From an uncultured Chloroflexota bacterium (GTDB lineage: Bacteria; Chloroflexota; Anaerolineae; Anaerolineales; Villigracilaceae): a stretch of DNA of 64,000 nucleotides. The notes under the pieces were generated by a model. That model was not told where the DNA came from, made no database searches, and worked only from the letters and a program-made list of their open reading frames with translations. Location of the stretch: the NCBI GenBank assembly GCA_903914955.1, contig CAIWRB010000122.1, positions 1 to 64,000 on the forward strand. Direction: 5' to 3'. Below, piece by piece: positions 18,932 through 29,221 of the stretch (position 1 is its first letter; every line of letters begins with the position of its first letter). The position numbers and the translations under genes are program-made.

Positions 18932-20839
18932 ATGGCAAAGACCGGCAAGCCGAAAGAAATGGAAGGTGAAGTATATTATCCATCAGAGCAGGTGATCGCG
19001 CAGGCGCGCTTGAAAGATTGGGACGCGCTCGCCGAAAAAGCGGGCAAAGACCTGGAAGGCTTTTGGGCTGGTGAAGCGAATGAACTTGAATGGTATAAGA
19101 AATGGGATAAGGTTCTGGATGATTCCAATAAACCTTTTTACAAATGGTTCGTTGGCGCAAAGACGAACATCATTCACAACGCCATTGACCGTCATCTCAA
19201 AACACACCGCAAGAATCAACTCGCGCTGATCTGGGAATCAGAAGACGGCAAGACCGAACGTACATTCTCTTACTTCGCCATGAACCGCGAAGTTTCACGC
19301 ATGGCAAACATCATCAAAGCCATGGGTGTTCAAAAAGGCGAGCGCGTAACTATTTATATGGGACGTGTTCCCGAAATCGTTTTTGCCATGATGGCGTGCG
19401 CAAAGATCGGCGCAATTCACTCGGTTGTATTCGGCGGCTTTTCAGTTGATTCACTGCAGGGACGTATTGATGACAGCAACTCAAAACTCGTCATCACCTG
19501 CGATGGCTCCTATCAGAACGGCAAAGTTGTTGAACTAAAAGCTATCGTGGACGAATCGATCAAGCGTTGTCCGTCAGTTGAAAACGTGATCGTTGTCAAA
19601 CGCGTCGGTAATCCTGTCATCATGGAATCCGGACGCGACCATTGGTATCAAGATCTGTGCGCGCTTCCAATTGCAAATGGCAAATGCGTCACCGAAGTAA
19701 TGGATGCGGAAGATCCACTTTTCATTCTTTACACATCCGGATCCACTGGCAAGCCCAAAGCCATCCTGCACACGCATGGTGGCTACATGGTCGGCACCTA
19801 TTCAACACTCAAGTACGTTTTCGATGTCAACGATGAAGATCGTTGGTGGTGCACCGCCGACCCAGGCTGGATCACGGGCCACTCATATCTCGTGTACGGC
19901 CCAATGATCAACGGTGTGACCACATTCATGTTCGAAGGCGGCCCATCGTATCCGTATCCAAATCGCTGGTGGCAATGCATTGAGCGCTATGGAATCACCA
20001 TCTTCTATACCGCACCCACTGCCATTCGTGGTCTCATGCGATTTGGAGAATCCTGGCCGAACAAACACGATCTTTCATCCCTGAGGCTGCTCGGTACAGT
20101 CGGCGAGCCGATCAACCCTGAAGCATGGAAGTGGTATCACCGTGTCATTGGCAAGGAGACGAAACCGATCATCGATACCTGGTGGCAGACTGAGACTGGG
20201 TCATTCATGATCACGCCGACGCCTGTCGTGCCGCTCAAGCCCGGATCGGGAACGCGTCCATTCTTTGGGCAGGAAGCTGAAATCGTGGACGAAGAAGGGA
20301 ATCCAGTCCCGGATAACACGGAAGGCTATCTCACCTTGAAAAATCCATGGCCTGCCATGTTACGCACAATCTACGGCGATGATGAGCGCTATGTAAAACA
20401 ATATTGGTCGAAATTTCCAGGACGCTACACAACCGGGGATTCAGCCAAGCGTGACTCAGACGGCTATTATTGGATCATCGGCCGCGTGGACGATGTCATC
20501 AAAGTCTCTGGTCATCGCCTCGGCACCGCAGAAGTTGAGTCTGCGCTGGTTAGTCACCCCGCAGTGGCAGAAGCTGCCGCAATTGGTTTACCGCATGACG
20601 TTAAGGGACAGGCGATCCATACCTTCGTGATGCTACGCACAGGATTTTCCCCCTCAGCTGAGTTGGCGGAAGAATTACGGCAGCATGTATCCACTCACAT
20701 GGGACCGATCGCCCGTCCTGAGGATGTTAAGTTTGTGGATAAACTTCCCAAAACCCGCTCCGGTAAGATCATGCGCCGCGTGTTGAAAGCCAGAGCGCAG
20801 GGATTACCCGAGGGAGACATTAGTACGTTGGAAGAATAG
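18932..20839 (+). CDS. acsA: Acetyl-CoA synthetase
   Basis: LFILYTSGSTGKPKAILHTHGGYMVG, WWCTADPGWITGHSY, KLPKTRSGKIMRRVLK. Confidence 0.95.
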   Translation: MAKTGKPKEMEGEVYYPSEQVIAQARLKDWDALAEKAGKDLEGFWAGEANELEWYKKWDKVLDDSNKPFYKWFVGAKTNIIHNAIDRHLKTHRKNQLALIWESEDGKTERTFSYFAMNREVSRMANIIKAMGVQKGERVTIYMGRVPEIVFAMMACAKIGAIHSVVFGGFSVDSLQGRIDDSNSKLVITCDGSYQNGKVVELKAIVDESIKRCPSVENVIVVKRVGNPVIMESGRDHWYQDLCALPIANGKCVTEVMDAEDPLFILYTSGSTGKPKAILHTHGGYMVGTYSTLKYVFDVNDEDRWWCTADPGWITGHSYLVYGPMINGVTTFMFEGGPSYPYPNRWWQCIERYGITIFYTAPTAIRGLMRFGESWPNKHDLSSLRLLGTVGEPINPEAWKWYHRVIGKETKPIIDTWWQTETGSFMITPTPVVPLKPGSGTRPFFGQEAEIVDEEGNPVPDNTEGYLTLKNPWPAMLRTIYGDDERYVKQYWSKFPGRYTTGDSAKRDSDGYYWIIGRVDDVIKVSGHRLGTAEVESALVSHPAVAEAAAIGLPHDVKGQAIHTFVMLRTGFSPSAELAEELRQHVSTHMGPIARPEDVKFVDKLPKTRSGKIMRRVLKARAQGLPEGDISTLEE

Positions 20840-20857
20840 AAGTTAGTAAAAAGTGAG

Positions 20858-20901
20858 AAACGAAAGGACACCAGGATTTTCATCCTGGTGTCCTTTCGTT
20901 T
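20858..20901. terminator. Bidirectional terminator between convergent genes
   Basis: AAACGAAAGGACACCAGGA-TTTTCA-TCCTGGTGTCCTTTCGTTT, 19-bp perfect stem. Confidence 0.93.
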
Positions 20902-20903
20902 TA

Positions 20904-22559
20904 TCATTCATCCGAGCTGTTGCGGAAATTTGCACGGAGTAGTGAAATGCTTACCGCGGGCAGATTCCCTGTACCCGGATAAATCAAATAACGCGGCGAC
21001 CAGGCTGGATGAAATTTCTCCTTGAAGGAATGCAAACCTTTGAAATTATAAAAACGATTCACATTTTCATAGATGAAACGCATTGTGCGTTCGAGCGCCG
21101 GGTCTTTTGGATTCTCTCCAATTCCTGAAAATGTGCTCAAGCCAAGATTGAACGAAGCAATGCCTTTCTCTTTTGCCCACAAAAAAAGAGACACGAACAG
21201 AAAATCCATGATGCCTTTCTCGGAAAAACTGCGGTGACGCATCAGATCGACCGCCATTTCATTGGCTTGAAACTCGGTCACAATATTGGCAAAGGCATCG
21301 ATAAAGCCTTCGCCATCACGTACGAGCAGAATAGGACAGGAGTTGAGATATTCATCATCAAACCAACCGAGGGAGAAACCCATCTCCTTCACCCCACGAG
21401 TGTTCAACCAATCATCACTGATCGCGTGTAATTCACGCAACATACGCGCCGAATGTGGCGGCTCCTGCACCGTAACCTTGTATTCATTACGAAGCATTTT
21501 ATTGTAGGCATTACGAACAGGTTTATTCTCACTGCCTTCCATTGTGAATTTGGAAAGGTCAACGCTCGCTTCCTGACCGAGGGGGAGCGAATCAAAACCA
21601 AGCTCTTTATACACTTCAAGGAAATCAGGCATCACCTGATAAAAAGCCGTTATCCAATCATTACGAGCAGCGAAATTTTTAAATGCTGTGATGGCTGACG
21701 CGGTATCTTGAGTACTGCCAATTGGATCACCAAGAACCAAAGCCACTCGATTCTCAACAACATAGGATATCACCGAACCGCCGGGACTAAAGAAATACAG
21801 TTTATCATCCAAAAGCGTGTAACGCGCCAGCGATGATCTACCATAGGCACGTACAATTTCCCAGGCTCGAGTCTGTTCATCTGTCGAGGGAAGAAAGCGT
21901 GCTAACACCGGGCGCAAGAGCATAAAGAGCGCATACGTTCCAGAAACTGCACCGACCACATAGATCGAATCTGCAAAGTATTTTCCGAAACCGGTGATCG
22001 GTTGTAAGCCGGGGTCATAGAATGCTACGAACATGATAACGGTCTGCCGGATGGCATCCCAAAAACCGAAATTGACCTGGAAGTGCTTATCCAGTAAGAA
22101 GAAGCCCAACACTCCATACGCAAGTGTAAAGCTCAAAGAGGCAAGAACAGCTAAAAGTCCAGAACGAACCGATGGAGCGTCAGAGCGCGCTTGAAAATGT
22201 TTGCGGGTGATAATCAGCGGGATGAGCGTCAGCGCAGCCAGGGTCGCTTCTTCATAATCCAACCCTTTGAGGAGGTGCGTGGGAATGGAAATGCTGAGAA
22301 TGGTCACGGTCAGAATCCAGCCGATGCGTTTACGACGCCAAAGGCTGAGCGCAAGAAGCAAAAGCGCGAAGCCTGCCAGCGCCGAGGTGAGATGCCCTCC
22401 ATGGCTAACGCCTAATGGAGAATATTGCTCCAGCAGTTTCAACCTGTTTTTTAAAGTAGGTGTGACCGCCGACATTACATTGATAATGCCCATGGCGGCG
22501 GTCAGCAGGGAGATCGATTTGACGACAGTGATCTCGGAAAAAATAAATTTGGATTTCAT
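20904..22559 (-). CDS. Phosphatidylglycerol lysyltransferase-domain protein (MprF C-terminal/DUF2156-like)
   Basis: N-terminal TMs; GDPIGS, VRNAYNKMLRNEYKV, FNLGLSTFSGIGE, YNFKGLHSFKEKFHPAWSPRYLIYPG. Confidence 0.85.
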   Translation of the reverse strand: MKSKFIFSEITVVKSISLLTAAMGIINVMSAVTPTLKNRLKLLEQYSPLGVSHGGHLTSALAGFALLLLALSLWRRKRIGWILTVTILSISIPTHLLKGLDYEEATLAALTLIPLIITRKHFQARSDAPSVRSGLLAVLASLSFTLAYGVLGFFLLDKHFQVNFGFWDAIRQTVIMFVAFYDPGLQPITGFGKYFADSIYVVGAVSGTYALFMLLRPVLARFLPSTDEQTRAWEIVRAYGRSSLARYTLLDDKLYFFSPGGSVISYVVENRVALVLGDPIGSTQDTASAITAFKNFAARNDWITAFYQVMPDFLEVYKELGFDSLPLGQEASVDLSKFTMEGSENKPVRNAYNKMLRNEYKVTVQEPPHSARMLRELHAISDDWLNTRGVKEMGFSLGWFDDEYLNSCPILLVRDGEGFIDAFANIVTEFQANEMAVDLMRHRSFSEKGIMDFLFVSLFLWAKEKGIASFNLGLSTFSGIGENPKDPALERTMRFIYENVNRFYNFKGLHSFKEKFHPAWSPRYLIYPGTGNLPAVSISLLRANFRNSSDE

Positions 22560-22666
22560 AGGAAGGTCACATTCTCTTTTTCAGCTTTAAATTGATATGC
22601 GCCCCTACCAGAGCGACGATGTAGGCGGGTTTTCAACCTGACAATTTTTTTTCAAATACAGTCAGG

Positions 22667-24214
22667 CTAAATTCCTCCGCGCTCTTTCATTACCGCGCGA
22701 ATTTCTTTTTCGAGTTTGTCGGCTTCCACTTCTAATTCAGTAAGTTCTGCCAGCATCTTATCACCAGCGGATTTGTCTTCGAGGGAGTTGATGTTGATGC
22801 GGACATTGTAGCCAGCAGCTGTGAGTGCGGCTCTTGCCATGGCGAAGCCAGACATAGAGTCACTTATGGCGTTAAGGTTGGCGTGTTGCACGCATTTCAC
22901 GGCAAGTTCCATCACTTTGATCGCACTTTTGGATACATGCAGCGGAATATGCGCAGCGTTGAGCGTCGCATTGACAATGGCGTTATTACGCGTATCTTTT
23001 TGGTCTTCCGTTTCTTTTGGTAATTTGAAGGTTGCCATCAAAACTTCGAATGAGGCAGCGTCATCATCCACAGCCTGAGTGAGTTCGGCGCGGAGATTTT
23101 CAGATACGGCTCGGATGGCTTGCATTTCGGCTTCAATCCCGGCATATTTCTTTTTGCCGATGGTGAGTCCCGCGACCATGGCAACGAGTCCTGCGCCCAT
23201 GGCACCCGCGTAAGCCCCGGCAGAACCTCCGCCTGGAGTTGGTGTCGGGGAGGCTAATTCATCTATGAAAGAAGCAGGCTTGGAAGAAGAAAAATCGTGG
23301 GAGGCGGATGATGTCTGCGGTCCACTGTCGAACAATCGTGATTCCAATATCTGTTGTTTGTCAAACTGATCCAGTTGCGTATACCAGACCGCCGCATCCA
23401 CCAAAGCTTCCTGCGGAATCAATCCGACGAGTTCGCTGTGATGAATGCCGACGCCATAACGCTGGGCTTCGCGGCGAATAATTTCAACCACGCGCGCAAT
23501 GGGAGTCTCGCGGAAGTTGGTAAGATTCATCGAAACTTGCGCGCGCCCATCCACGAGCAATCCAAGCCCCTTCACATAACGCAGTCCGCCCGATGACTGA
23601 CGAACGACTTTGGCAATTTTTTTCGCGATGCCGACATCATCAGTGGTGAGATAAACATTGAATGCGATCAGTGGATTGCGCGCACCGATAACAGTGGCTC
23701 CCGCCGTGCCGAGTTTTGCGGGACCGAAATCAGGTTTACGATTCGGGTCAGATTCAATTTCAGATTTCAAGCCTTCGTATTGACCTCGGCGGATATTTTC
23801 AAGATTGGCACGTTCGGGGCGAGTTGCCGCCGCTTCATACAAATAGACGGGAAGGCTGAGCTCGCTTCCGACACGCTGACCCAACCTTTGGGCAATGGCG
23901 ATGCATTCTTCCATGGTGACATCAGACAGCGGAACAAAAGGACAAACATCCGTCGCGCCCATGCGCGGATGCGCGCCAGTGTGTACGTTGAGATCAATTA
24001 ATTCAGATGCAGTTTTGATGGCACGGAAGGCAGCTTCTTCCACACCTGCGGGCGTGCCCACAAATGTGACCACCGTGCGGTTGTGATCGAGATCGGAGGA
24101 ACGGTCGAGAAGTTTTACTTCGCTGACCGATTGGATGGCGGCGACGATCTGGTCAATGACTTCGGGTCGGCGCGCGTCGGAAAAATTGGGGATACATTCA
24201 ATAAGTTGGGTCAT
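22667..24214 (-). CDS. Bifunctional glutamate formimidoyltransferase / formimidotetrahydrofolate cyclodeaminase
   Basis: N-terminal MTQLIECIPNFSDARRPEVIDQI (FTCD N); C-terminal SFIDELASPTPTPGGGSAGAYAGAMGAGLVAMVAGLT (cyclodeaminase). Confidence 0.92.
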   Translation of the reverse strand: MTQLIECIPNFSDARRPEVIDQIVAAIQSVSEVKLLDRSSDLDHNRTVVTFVGTPAGVEEAAFRAIKTASELIDLNVHTGAHPRMGATDVCPFVPLSDVTMEECIAIAQRLGQRVGSELSLPVYLYEAAATRPERANLENIRRGQYEGLKSEIESDPNRKPDFGPAKLGTAGATVIGARNPLIAFNVYLTTDDVGIAKKIAKVVRQSSGGLRYVKGLGLLVDGRAQVSMNLTNFRETPIARVVEIIRREAQRYGVGIHHSELVGLIPQEALVDAAVWYTQLDQFDKQQILESRLFDSGPQTSSASHDFSSSKPASFIDELASPTPTPGGGSAGAYAGAMGAGLVAMVAGLTIGKKKYAGIEAEMQAIRAVSENLRAELTQAVDDDAASFEVLMATFKLPKETEDQKDTRNNAIVNATLNAAHIPLHVSKSAIKVMELAVKCVQHANLNAISDSMSGFAMARAALTAAGYNVRININSLEDKSAGDKMLAELTELEVEADKLEKEIRAVMKERGGI

Positions 24215-24304
24215 GGGAAGCTCGATTTACGATTTTGGATTTGCGATTGCAAAGTAATTATAAGGGATGAAATGGATTTGTTTGATTTCAAAGTGGCTAT
24301 CGAT

Positions 24305-24334
24305 AAAATCTCTTGTCGGTGTCAGGAGATTTTT
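24305..24334 (-). terminator. Probable terminator downstream of the SDR gene
   Basis: AAAATCTC-TTGTCGGTGTCAG-GAGATTTT hairpin with T-tracts. Confidence 0.5.
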
Positions 24335-24428
24335 GTTTGTGGGGTTGAGGTGGTCAAGGGTTTTATTCAACAGCTAAGCGAATGGGAATTGATGTGTCTG
24401 CATTTTTAGATCCGAAAATATTTGCTTG

Positions 24429-25358
24429 CTAAAAGTGGTATACCACCCTTGTCAACTCTTCAGAAATAGTCCACAGTCGTTTCGCCATTGCTTCATCATA
24501 AGATTTGTTGTTTGACATCACCTTGTCAGGATAGCCGCGCATTCCTCTCATACCAGTCGGCCCAATATAATCACAGCCATTTACTTGAGGAGCAACAGCT
24601 GCGAATAGAATGGGCAATGCACCCATTTCCTGTGATTGGGCAATTAATATATTGGCCGCTTTCATCATCCATTTGGAAATTACAGACCCGTCCAAACCCG
24701 GGCCAGCCGCCTGTAAATTCGTCGCAGCATATCCAGGATGACATCCTACGCTAATAACATTGATAGCCGAAGTGGCAAAACGACGATGTAATTCATACGC
24801 AAACAGCAAATTCGCAAGTTTGCTTTGTGCGTACGCACCCCAACGGTCATAGCTTTTTTTCCATTGCAAATCATCAAAATGAATATCTCCGGAGGCATGG
24901 AAAGTACTGCTCACTGTCACAACCCGCGCATTGGGAGTCGCTTTCAAAGCAGGCAGGAGCAGACCGGTCAACGCAAAGTGACCGAGATGATTGGTGCCAA
25001 ACTGCATCTCAAATCCGTCAGTAGTTCGAAGTTCGGGTAGTGCCATAACTCCTGCGTTGTTGATCAGAACATCGAGCCGATCATGGTTCGCAAGAAAAGC
25101 GTTCGAAAAACTGTTTACACTTTTCAAATCAGCAAGATTCAGTTCCATAACCTTAACTTCCGCTGCGGGATAACGTTGGCGTATGATTTTCGCAGCCTGC
25201 TCGCCCTTGTCCAAACTACGCGCGGCCAAGATTACGTGGGCATTCCTACCAGCCATTGCTAGAGCTGCCTCGTATCCAATCCCACTGTTTCCACCGGTCA
25301 CGACCACCACCCTGCCTTTTTGATCCAGAATATCCTTTTGGTTCCATTGACTAGCCAT
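24429..25358 (-). CDS. SDR-family oxidoreductase (retinol dehydrogenase-like)
   Basis: VVVVTGGNSGIGYEAALAMAGRNAHVILAAR, NNAGVM, YAQSKLANLLF. Confidence 0.92.
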   Translation of the reverse strand: MASQWNQKDILDQKGRVVVVTGGNSGIGYEAALAMAGRNAHVILAARSLDKGEQAAKIIRQRYPAAEVKVMELNLADLKSVNSFSNAFLANHDRLDVLINNAGVMALPELRTTDGFEMQFGTNHLGHFALTGLLLPALKATPNARVVTVSSTFHASGDIHFDDLQWKKSYDRWGAYAQSKLANLLFAYELHRRFATSAINVISVGCHPGYAATNLQAAGPGLDGSVISKWMMKAANILIAQSQEMGALPILFAAVAPQVNGCDYIGPTGMRGMRGYPDKVMSNNKSYDEAMAKRLWTISEELTRVVYHF

Positions 25359-25527
25359 GAAATATCTCCATTTTATTTTATTGACTGACAGATTATAACG
25401 GAATATCTCCGATGGCCTTCTACCAGACAGTATTTATAATGATTTATACGTGGAAATGAAAATTTGACCAAAGGACTTTATAATTGCGAAAATATTATTT
25501 CTCAACTAAACTTGATTGGAGATCAGT

Positions 25528-25857
25528 ATGGAAATGAAAAACATCCCTTTTGGTACAACCGATTGGGCAAAAATCGTCCCTACAGAACACAAAGGTAAAA
25601 CGGGAATGGCAACATGGCGAACCCAACAATTTGATAATATCCGCGTGCGCATGGTGGAATATAGCGCTGGCTATCTTGCCGACCATTGGTGTTCAAAGGG
25701 TCATATCCTGTTATGCATCGAAGGGGAATTACATACAGAGCTCGCAGATGGCAGAGAATTTATCTTAACTCCAGGAATGAGTTACCAAGTCGCTGACTCT
25801 GCTGAACCTCATCGCTCAGACACCAAAACCGGCGCAAAACTTTTTATTATTGATTAA
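25528..25857 (+). CDS. Small cupin-fold protein (DHCW-motif cupin-like)
   Basis: GYLADHWCSKGHILLCIEGELHTELADGREFILTPGMSYQVADSAEPHRS; GGAG upstream of ATG 25528. Confidence 0.82.
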   Translation: MEMKNIPFGTTDWAKIVPTEHKGKTGMATWRTQQFDNIRVRMVEYSAGYLADHWCSKGHILLCIEGELHTELADGREFILTPGMSYQVADSAEPHRSDTKTGAKLFIID

Positions 25858-25878
25858 AAATAGGGTCAAGAGCTTCCC

Positions 25879-26388
25879 ATGAAAATTCTTGAAACGGAAC
25901 GACTAGCTCTTCGACATCTCTCCGCTGGCGACGCTGAGTTTCTCATTGAATTGCTGAACGATCCAGCTTTTATTCAAAATATCGGGGATAGGGGAGTCCG
26001 CACAACAGCGGATGCCCATGCTTACATCCAAAACGGACCCGCAGCCAGTTACGCAAAAAATGGTTTTGGCCTCAGCCTTGTCATTCTCAAAGAAACTGGC
26101 GAATCAATTGGGGTTTGCGGATTGATCAAACGAGATGCGTTGGAAGATGTGGATATTGGGTATGCATTCCTGCCGCGGTATCGGTCAATGGGATACGCGG
26201 TCGAGTCTACTTTGGCTGTAAAAAAATACGCAACGGATGTGATTGGATTAGAACGCTTGGTTGCCATCGTCGACCCTAACAACTTCAGTTCGATCCGCGT
26301 GCTGGAGAAGATCGGGTTCACATTTGAGAAAATGGTCAGGCACTCAGAAGATGATATCGACCTCAAATTGTTCGCCACTACCCTATAG
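25879..26388 (+). CDS. GNAT family N-acetyltransferase (RimJ/RimL-like)
   Basis: ILETERLALRHLSAGDAEFLIELLNDPAF..., YAFLPRYRSMGYAVES, GLERLVAIVDPNNFSSIRVLEKIGF. Confidence 0.92.
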   Translation: MKILETERLALRHLSAGDAEFLIELLNDPAFIQNIGDRGVRTTADAHAYIQNGPAASYAKNGFGLSLVILKETGESIGVCGLIKRDALEDVDIGYAFLPRYRSMGYAVESTLAVKKYATDVIGLERLVAIVDPNNFSSIRVLEKIGFTFEKMVRHSEDDIDLKLFATTL

Positions 26389-26719
26389 GTCAATCACTTA
26401 GCAAATTCCATAAACATATTCAAGAACTCGTATTTTATGGAAACCCAAGGAATCTTTCGCCTATTCCACCAATGGTGCAGGATTACTTGAGCAGAGGGTT
26501 GAACACCACCTACGCTGATTATTCAATTGGAACAAATGGTGGATTATCTTGAAAATCAACTAGAGATCAATAATGAGGGCTAAGATCGCTGAAGTCGCTG
26601 TGACAGGGCAAAGTAGATTTGATGAAGTTGAACGCGCTTTTGTGGGCAAGCGTAATCTAGTGAATATGATCATTTCCTCTGTTTTGGCTGGCAGACATAT
26701 TTTATTGAAGGATTACCCC

Positions 26720-28538
26720 TGACTCCACTGCAAAAAGGGTAACACAAAGTCGGAAAAATTTAATATAATCAGCGCATGTTTAGAAAAAACACCAAACACC
26801 AACAGCCCGCATTAATTAGCGCAGCCAGTGAACTACCAGAGAAACAACGCAAACGTCTGGAGAACTCCTGGGCAGGGACCTTCTACAAAGAATTCTTCAG
26901 CCGCATTGACGAACAATCCTTTGCGGTGTTGTATTCAGAAAAAGACTCACGCCCGAATGTGCCTGTGAATGTGCTGGTCGGACTGGAAGCGCTGAAAGCA
27001 GGCTTCGGCTGGAGCGATCAAGAGTTATACGAGAACTATTGCTACAACCTGCAAGTGCGCTACGCCTTGGGCTACGACCGACTGGGCGATGGTGATTTTG
27101 AGATCCGTTCCCTTTACTACTTTCGAGAACGTCTGAGCAAATACAATGCAGAGGAAAGCATAAATTTGCTGGAAAAAGCCTTCGAGCAAATCACAGATGC
27201 CCAGATCGTGGATTTGAAAGTTCGAACCGGAATGCAAAGAATGGACTCGACCCAGATCGCCAGCAACATTGTCTCAGCCAGCCGCCTGCGACTGTTGGTG
27301 GAAGCCGTGCAGCGGGTAGAACGGATATTGAATGAGGCAGATCAGGCACGGCTGAGCGAAACCTTTGCGCCCTACATTATAGACAGTGCCGGACATTATA
27401 TCTACCGCGTCAAAGGCAAAGAAGCGCAACAGGAACATCTGCAGCAGATCGGACAAACCATTCACGTGCTGTTGCAGGATTTGAAAAGCGACTACGCTGC
27501 CGAACTTGCATATCAGATCTTGGAGCGAATTTTCGCTGAAACCTTCAATCCGCTGGCATCGTCCCCGCAGGGGGAAACTAGACCACGCGCCAAAGAAAAC
27601 TCCGAGATCACCTCTTCCTGTCTGCAGTCAGTGGATGATCTTGAAGCAACCTATCACACTAAAGGGACCGGGCATTACAAAGGCTACGTGGCCAACATCA
27701 CCGAAACCTGCGATCCTGAAAATGAGATTCAGTTAATCACCAAAGTACAAGTTGCACCCAACAATGTGGATGATGGACAACTGTTGGCAGAAGCCCTGCC
27801 CAATTTGAAAGAACGCACCGAGATCGAAACTATGATCACCGACGGCGGCTACGGCAGTGAAGTTAGTGACGATGCCCTACAAGAACATGAGGTCACCCTC
27901 ATTCAAACCGCAATTAGAGGGGCGCAACCCAGCGCTGACAAATTCAGTCTCTCCGACTTTGTCATTGAACAAAATGAAAAAGGCGACCCCAACTTGCTGA
28001 CCTGTCCACAGGGACATTCGGTTCCCGTGCTTCCCGGCCGCACGACTGGCTGGCAAGTTCGCTTCAATCCTGAGCTTTGTTCCAAATGTCCGTTCCAACT
28101 GGATGGACATTGTCGCACCCAACCTCAAAAGCGCGACCTGCGCTATCTGCTGACTTTCACCACACATGAAATGCGCGCCGCTCAACGGCGCAAAAATTAT
28201 CTGGCACATCAAGATCACAGTAACAACCTACGTTCTGCTGTGGAAGCCACCGTGCGCTCGGTGAAACATCCATTTCCTGCAGGCAAGCTGCCGGTACGTG
28301 GGCAGTTCAGAGTGACATGTATGGCGATCGCATCTGCTGCCACAACCAACGTGCGGAGGATTAGACGCTACTTGACTGCAAAAATGAAGCAAGCAGAAGC
28401 AGCAAAAAACCTCCAAAGCGAAGCTGGGCCTGCCGCCGTGGTTTCTTTTTTTGTCATTTCGGTGCGCTGGCTACGCTCCCGGTTGGCTTTCAGCCCAAGT
28501 TTCGATTATTAAAGAACGGCTTCTTGCACTGGAGTCAC
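26720..28538 (+). mobile_element. IS1182-like insertion sequence
   Basis: Terminal repeats TGACTCCACTGCAAAAAG (26720-26737) and CTTCTTGCACTGGAGTCA (28521-28538), 16/18 match inverted; flanked on both sides by CCCC (apparent 4-bp duplication). Confidence 0.87.
26776..28512 (+). CDS. IS1182-family transposase
   Basis: 578 aa; N-terminal VNVLVGLEALKAGFGWSDQELYENYCYNLQVRYALG, central TGHYKGYVANITETCD and ITDGGYGSEVSDD, C-terminal Cys-rich region. Confidence 0.9.
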   Translation: MFRKNTKHQQPALISAASELPEKQRKRLENSWAGTFYKEFFSRIDEQSFAVLYSEKDSRPNVPVNVLVGLEALKAGFGWSDQELYENYCYNLQVRYALGYDRLGDGDFEIRSLYYFRERLSKYNAEESINLLEKAFEQITDAQIVDLKVRTGMQRMDSTQIASNIVSASRLRLLVEAVQRVERILNEADQARLSETFAPYIIDSAGHYIYRVKGKEAQQEHLQQIGQTIHVLLQDLKSDYAAELAYQILERIFAETFNPLASSPQGETRPRAKENSEITSSCLQSVDDLEATYHTKGTGHYKGYVANITETCDPENEIQLITKVQVAPNNVDDGQLLAEALPNLKERTEIETMITDGGYGSEVSDDALQEHEVTLIQTAIRGAQPSADKFSLSDFVIEQNEKGDPNLLTCPQGHSVPVLPGRTTGWQVRFNPELCSKCPFQLDGHCRTQPQKRDLRYLLTFTTHEMRAAQRRKNYLAHQDHSNNLRSAVEATVRSVKHPFPAGKLPVRGQFRVTCMAIASAATTNVRRIRRYLTAKMKQAEAAKNLQSEAGPAAVVSFFVISVRWLRSRLAFSPSFDY

Positions 28539-28633
28539 CCCTGCCTTGGGAAAACATTCCAGGCTCGATCTTTATTACGGCAAGGGCCGATCTTCGCCAA
28601 CTCGTGCTGGCAGATGATATCGACGTTTGACGA

Positions 28634-29143
28634 TCAATCAAAATAAATATTCAGATCCGAACAGTCGAAGCGATAACCGCAATTGGGACAAGTCACTTTG
28701 CAATTCATTTCATGCATGCTCGATCCACAGCGATCACAAGTCCACACTTTTTTCTCGCTCCATAATATTGGTTGAAATATAGATGTGTCGAATTGAGCGA
28801 TATTTTTCGCTCCCAATGTTTTCAAATTGTTAATCACATTCTCCGCGTCATTTCTTAATTTTTCCACTTGAATTCCCCGACAAATTTCAGGCCAGTCTTT
28901 CAGCCATTTTGTGCTGCGCTCGTATACCTTGACCGCACCGTTATAATTTCCGCGCGTGATGTGCAAGTAGGCGACTGCCACTTGTAAAATTCCTTGATAC
29001 AAGTTTCTTATTTTGCTCGTTTCCTTGCGCCACGCATCTTCCAATTCTTCGTGGGCTTTAAAGAATTTTAGCTCGTTAAATAACTTCAATCCCTCAACTG
29101 CTTTTGGATGTAGTGTGCCATTACAAATAAATTCATCCTTCAT
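28634..29143 (-). CDS. DUF309-family protein with C-terminal zinc ribbon
   Basis: GLKLFNELKFFKAHEELEDAWRKE...YQGILQVAVAYLHITRGNY; C-terminal CDRCGSS...CPNCGYRFDC. Confidence 0.85.
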   Translation of the reverse strand: MKDEFICNGTLHPKAVEGLKLFNELKFFKAHEELEDAWRKETSKIRNLYQGILQVAVAYLHITRGNYNGAVKVYERSTKWLKDWPEICRGIQVEKLRNDAENVINNLKTLGAKNIAQFDTSIFQPILWSEKKVWTCDRCGSSMHEMNCKVTCPNCGYRFDCSDLNIYFD

Positions 29144-29221
29144 CGTTCATCCTTTTAATGCGGCAGTATAACATGTGGATAATTTCAAGAGTACAATTTA
29201 GCATATGCAAAGGACACCACT

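Larger units (their letters stand above)
26573..28624 (+). pseudogene. MoxR-type AAA ATPase pseudogene interrupted by an IS1182-like element
   Basis: 5' piece MRAKIAEVAVTGQSRFDEVERAFVGKRNLVNMIISSVLAGRHILLKDYP; excising the IS restores ...HILLKDYPCLGKT (Walker A). 3' piece contains GPIFAN...LVLADDID (Walker B-like) in a shifted frame, then ends. Confidence 0.75.

Noticed and set aside
22667-24214. Formiminotransferase-cyclodeaminase fusion as a novel architecture
   Set aside because: This bifunctional arrangement is established knowledge, so it is recorded only as a feature.
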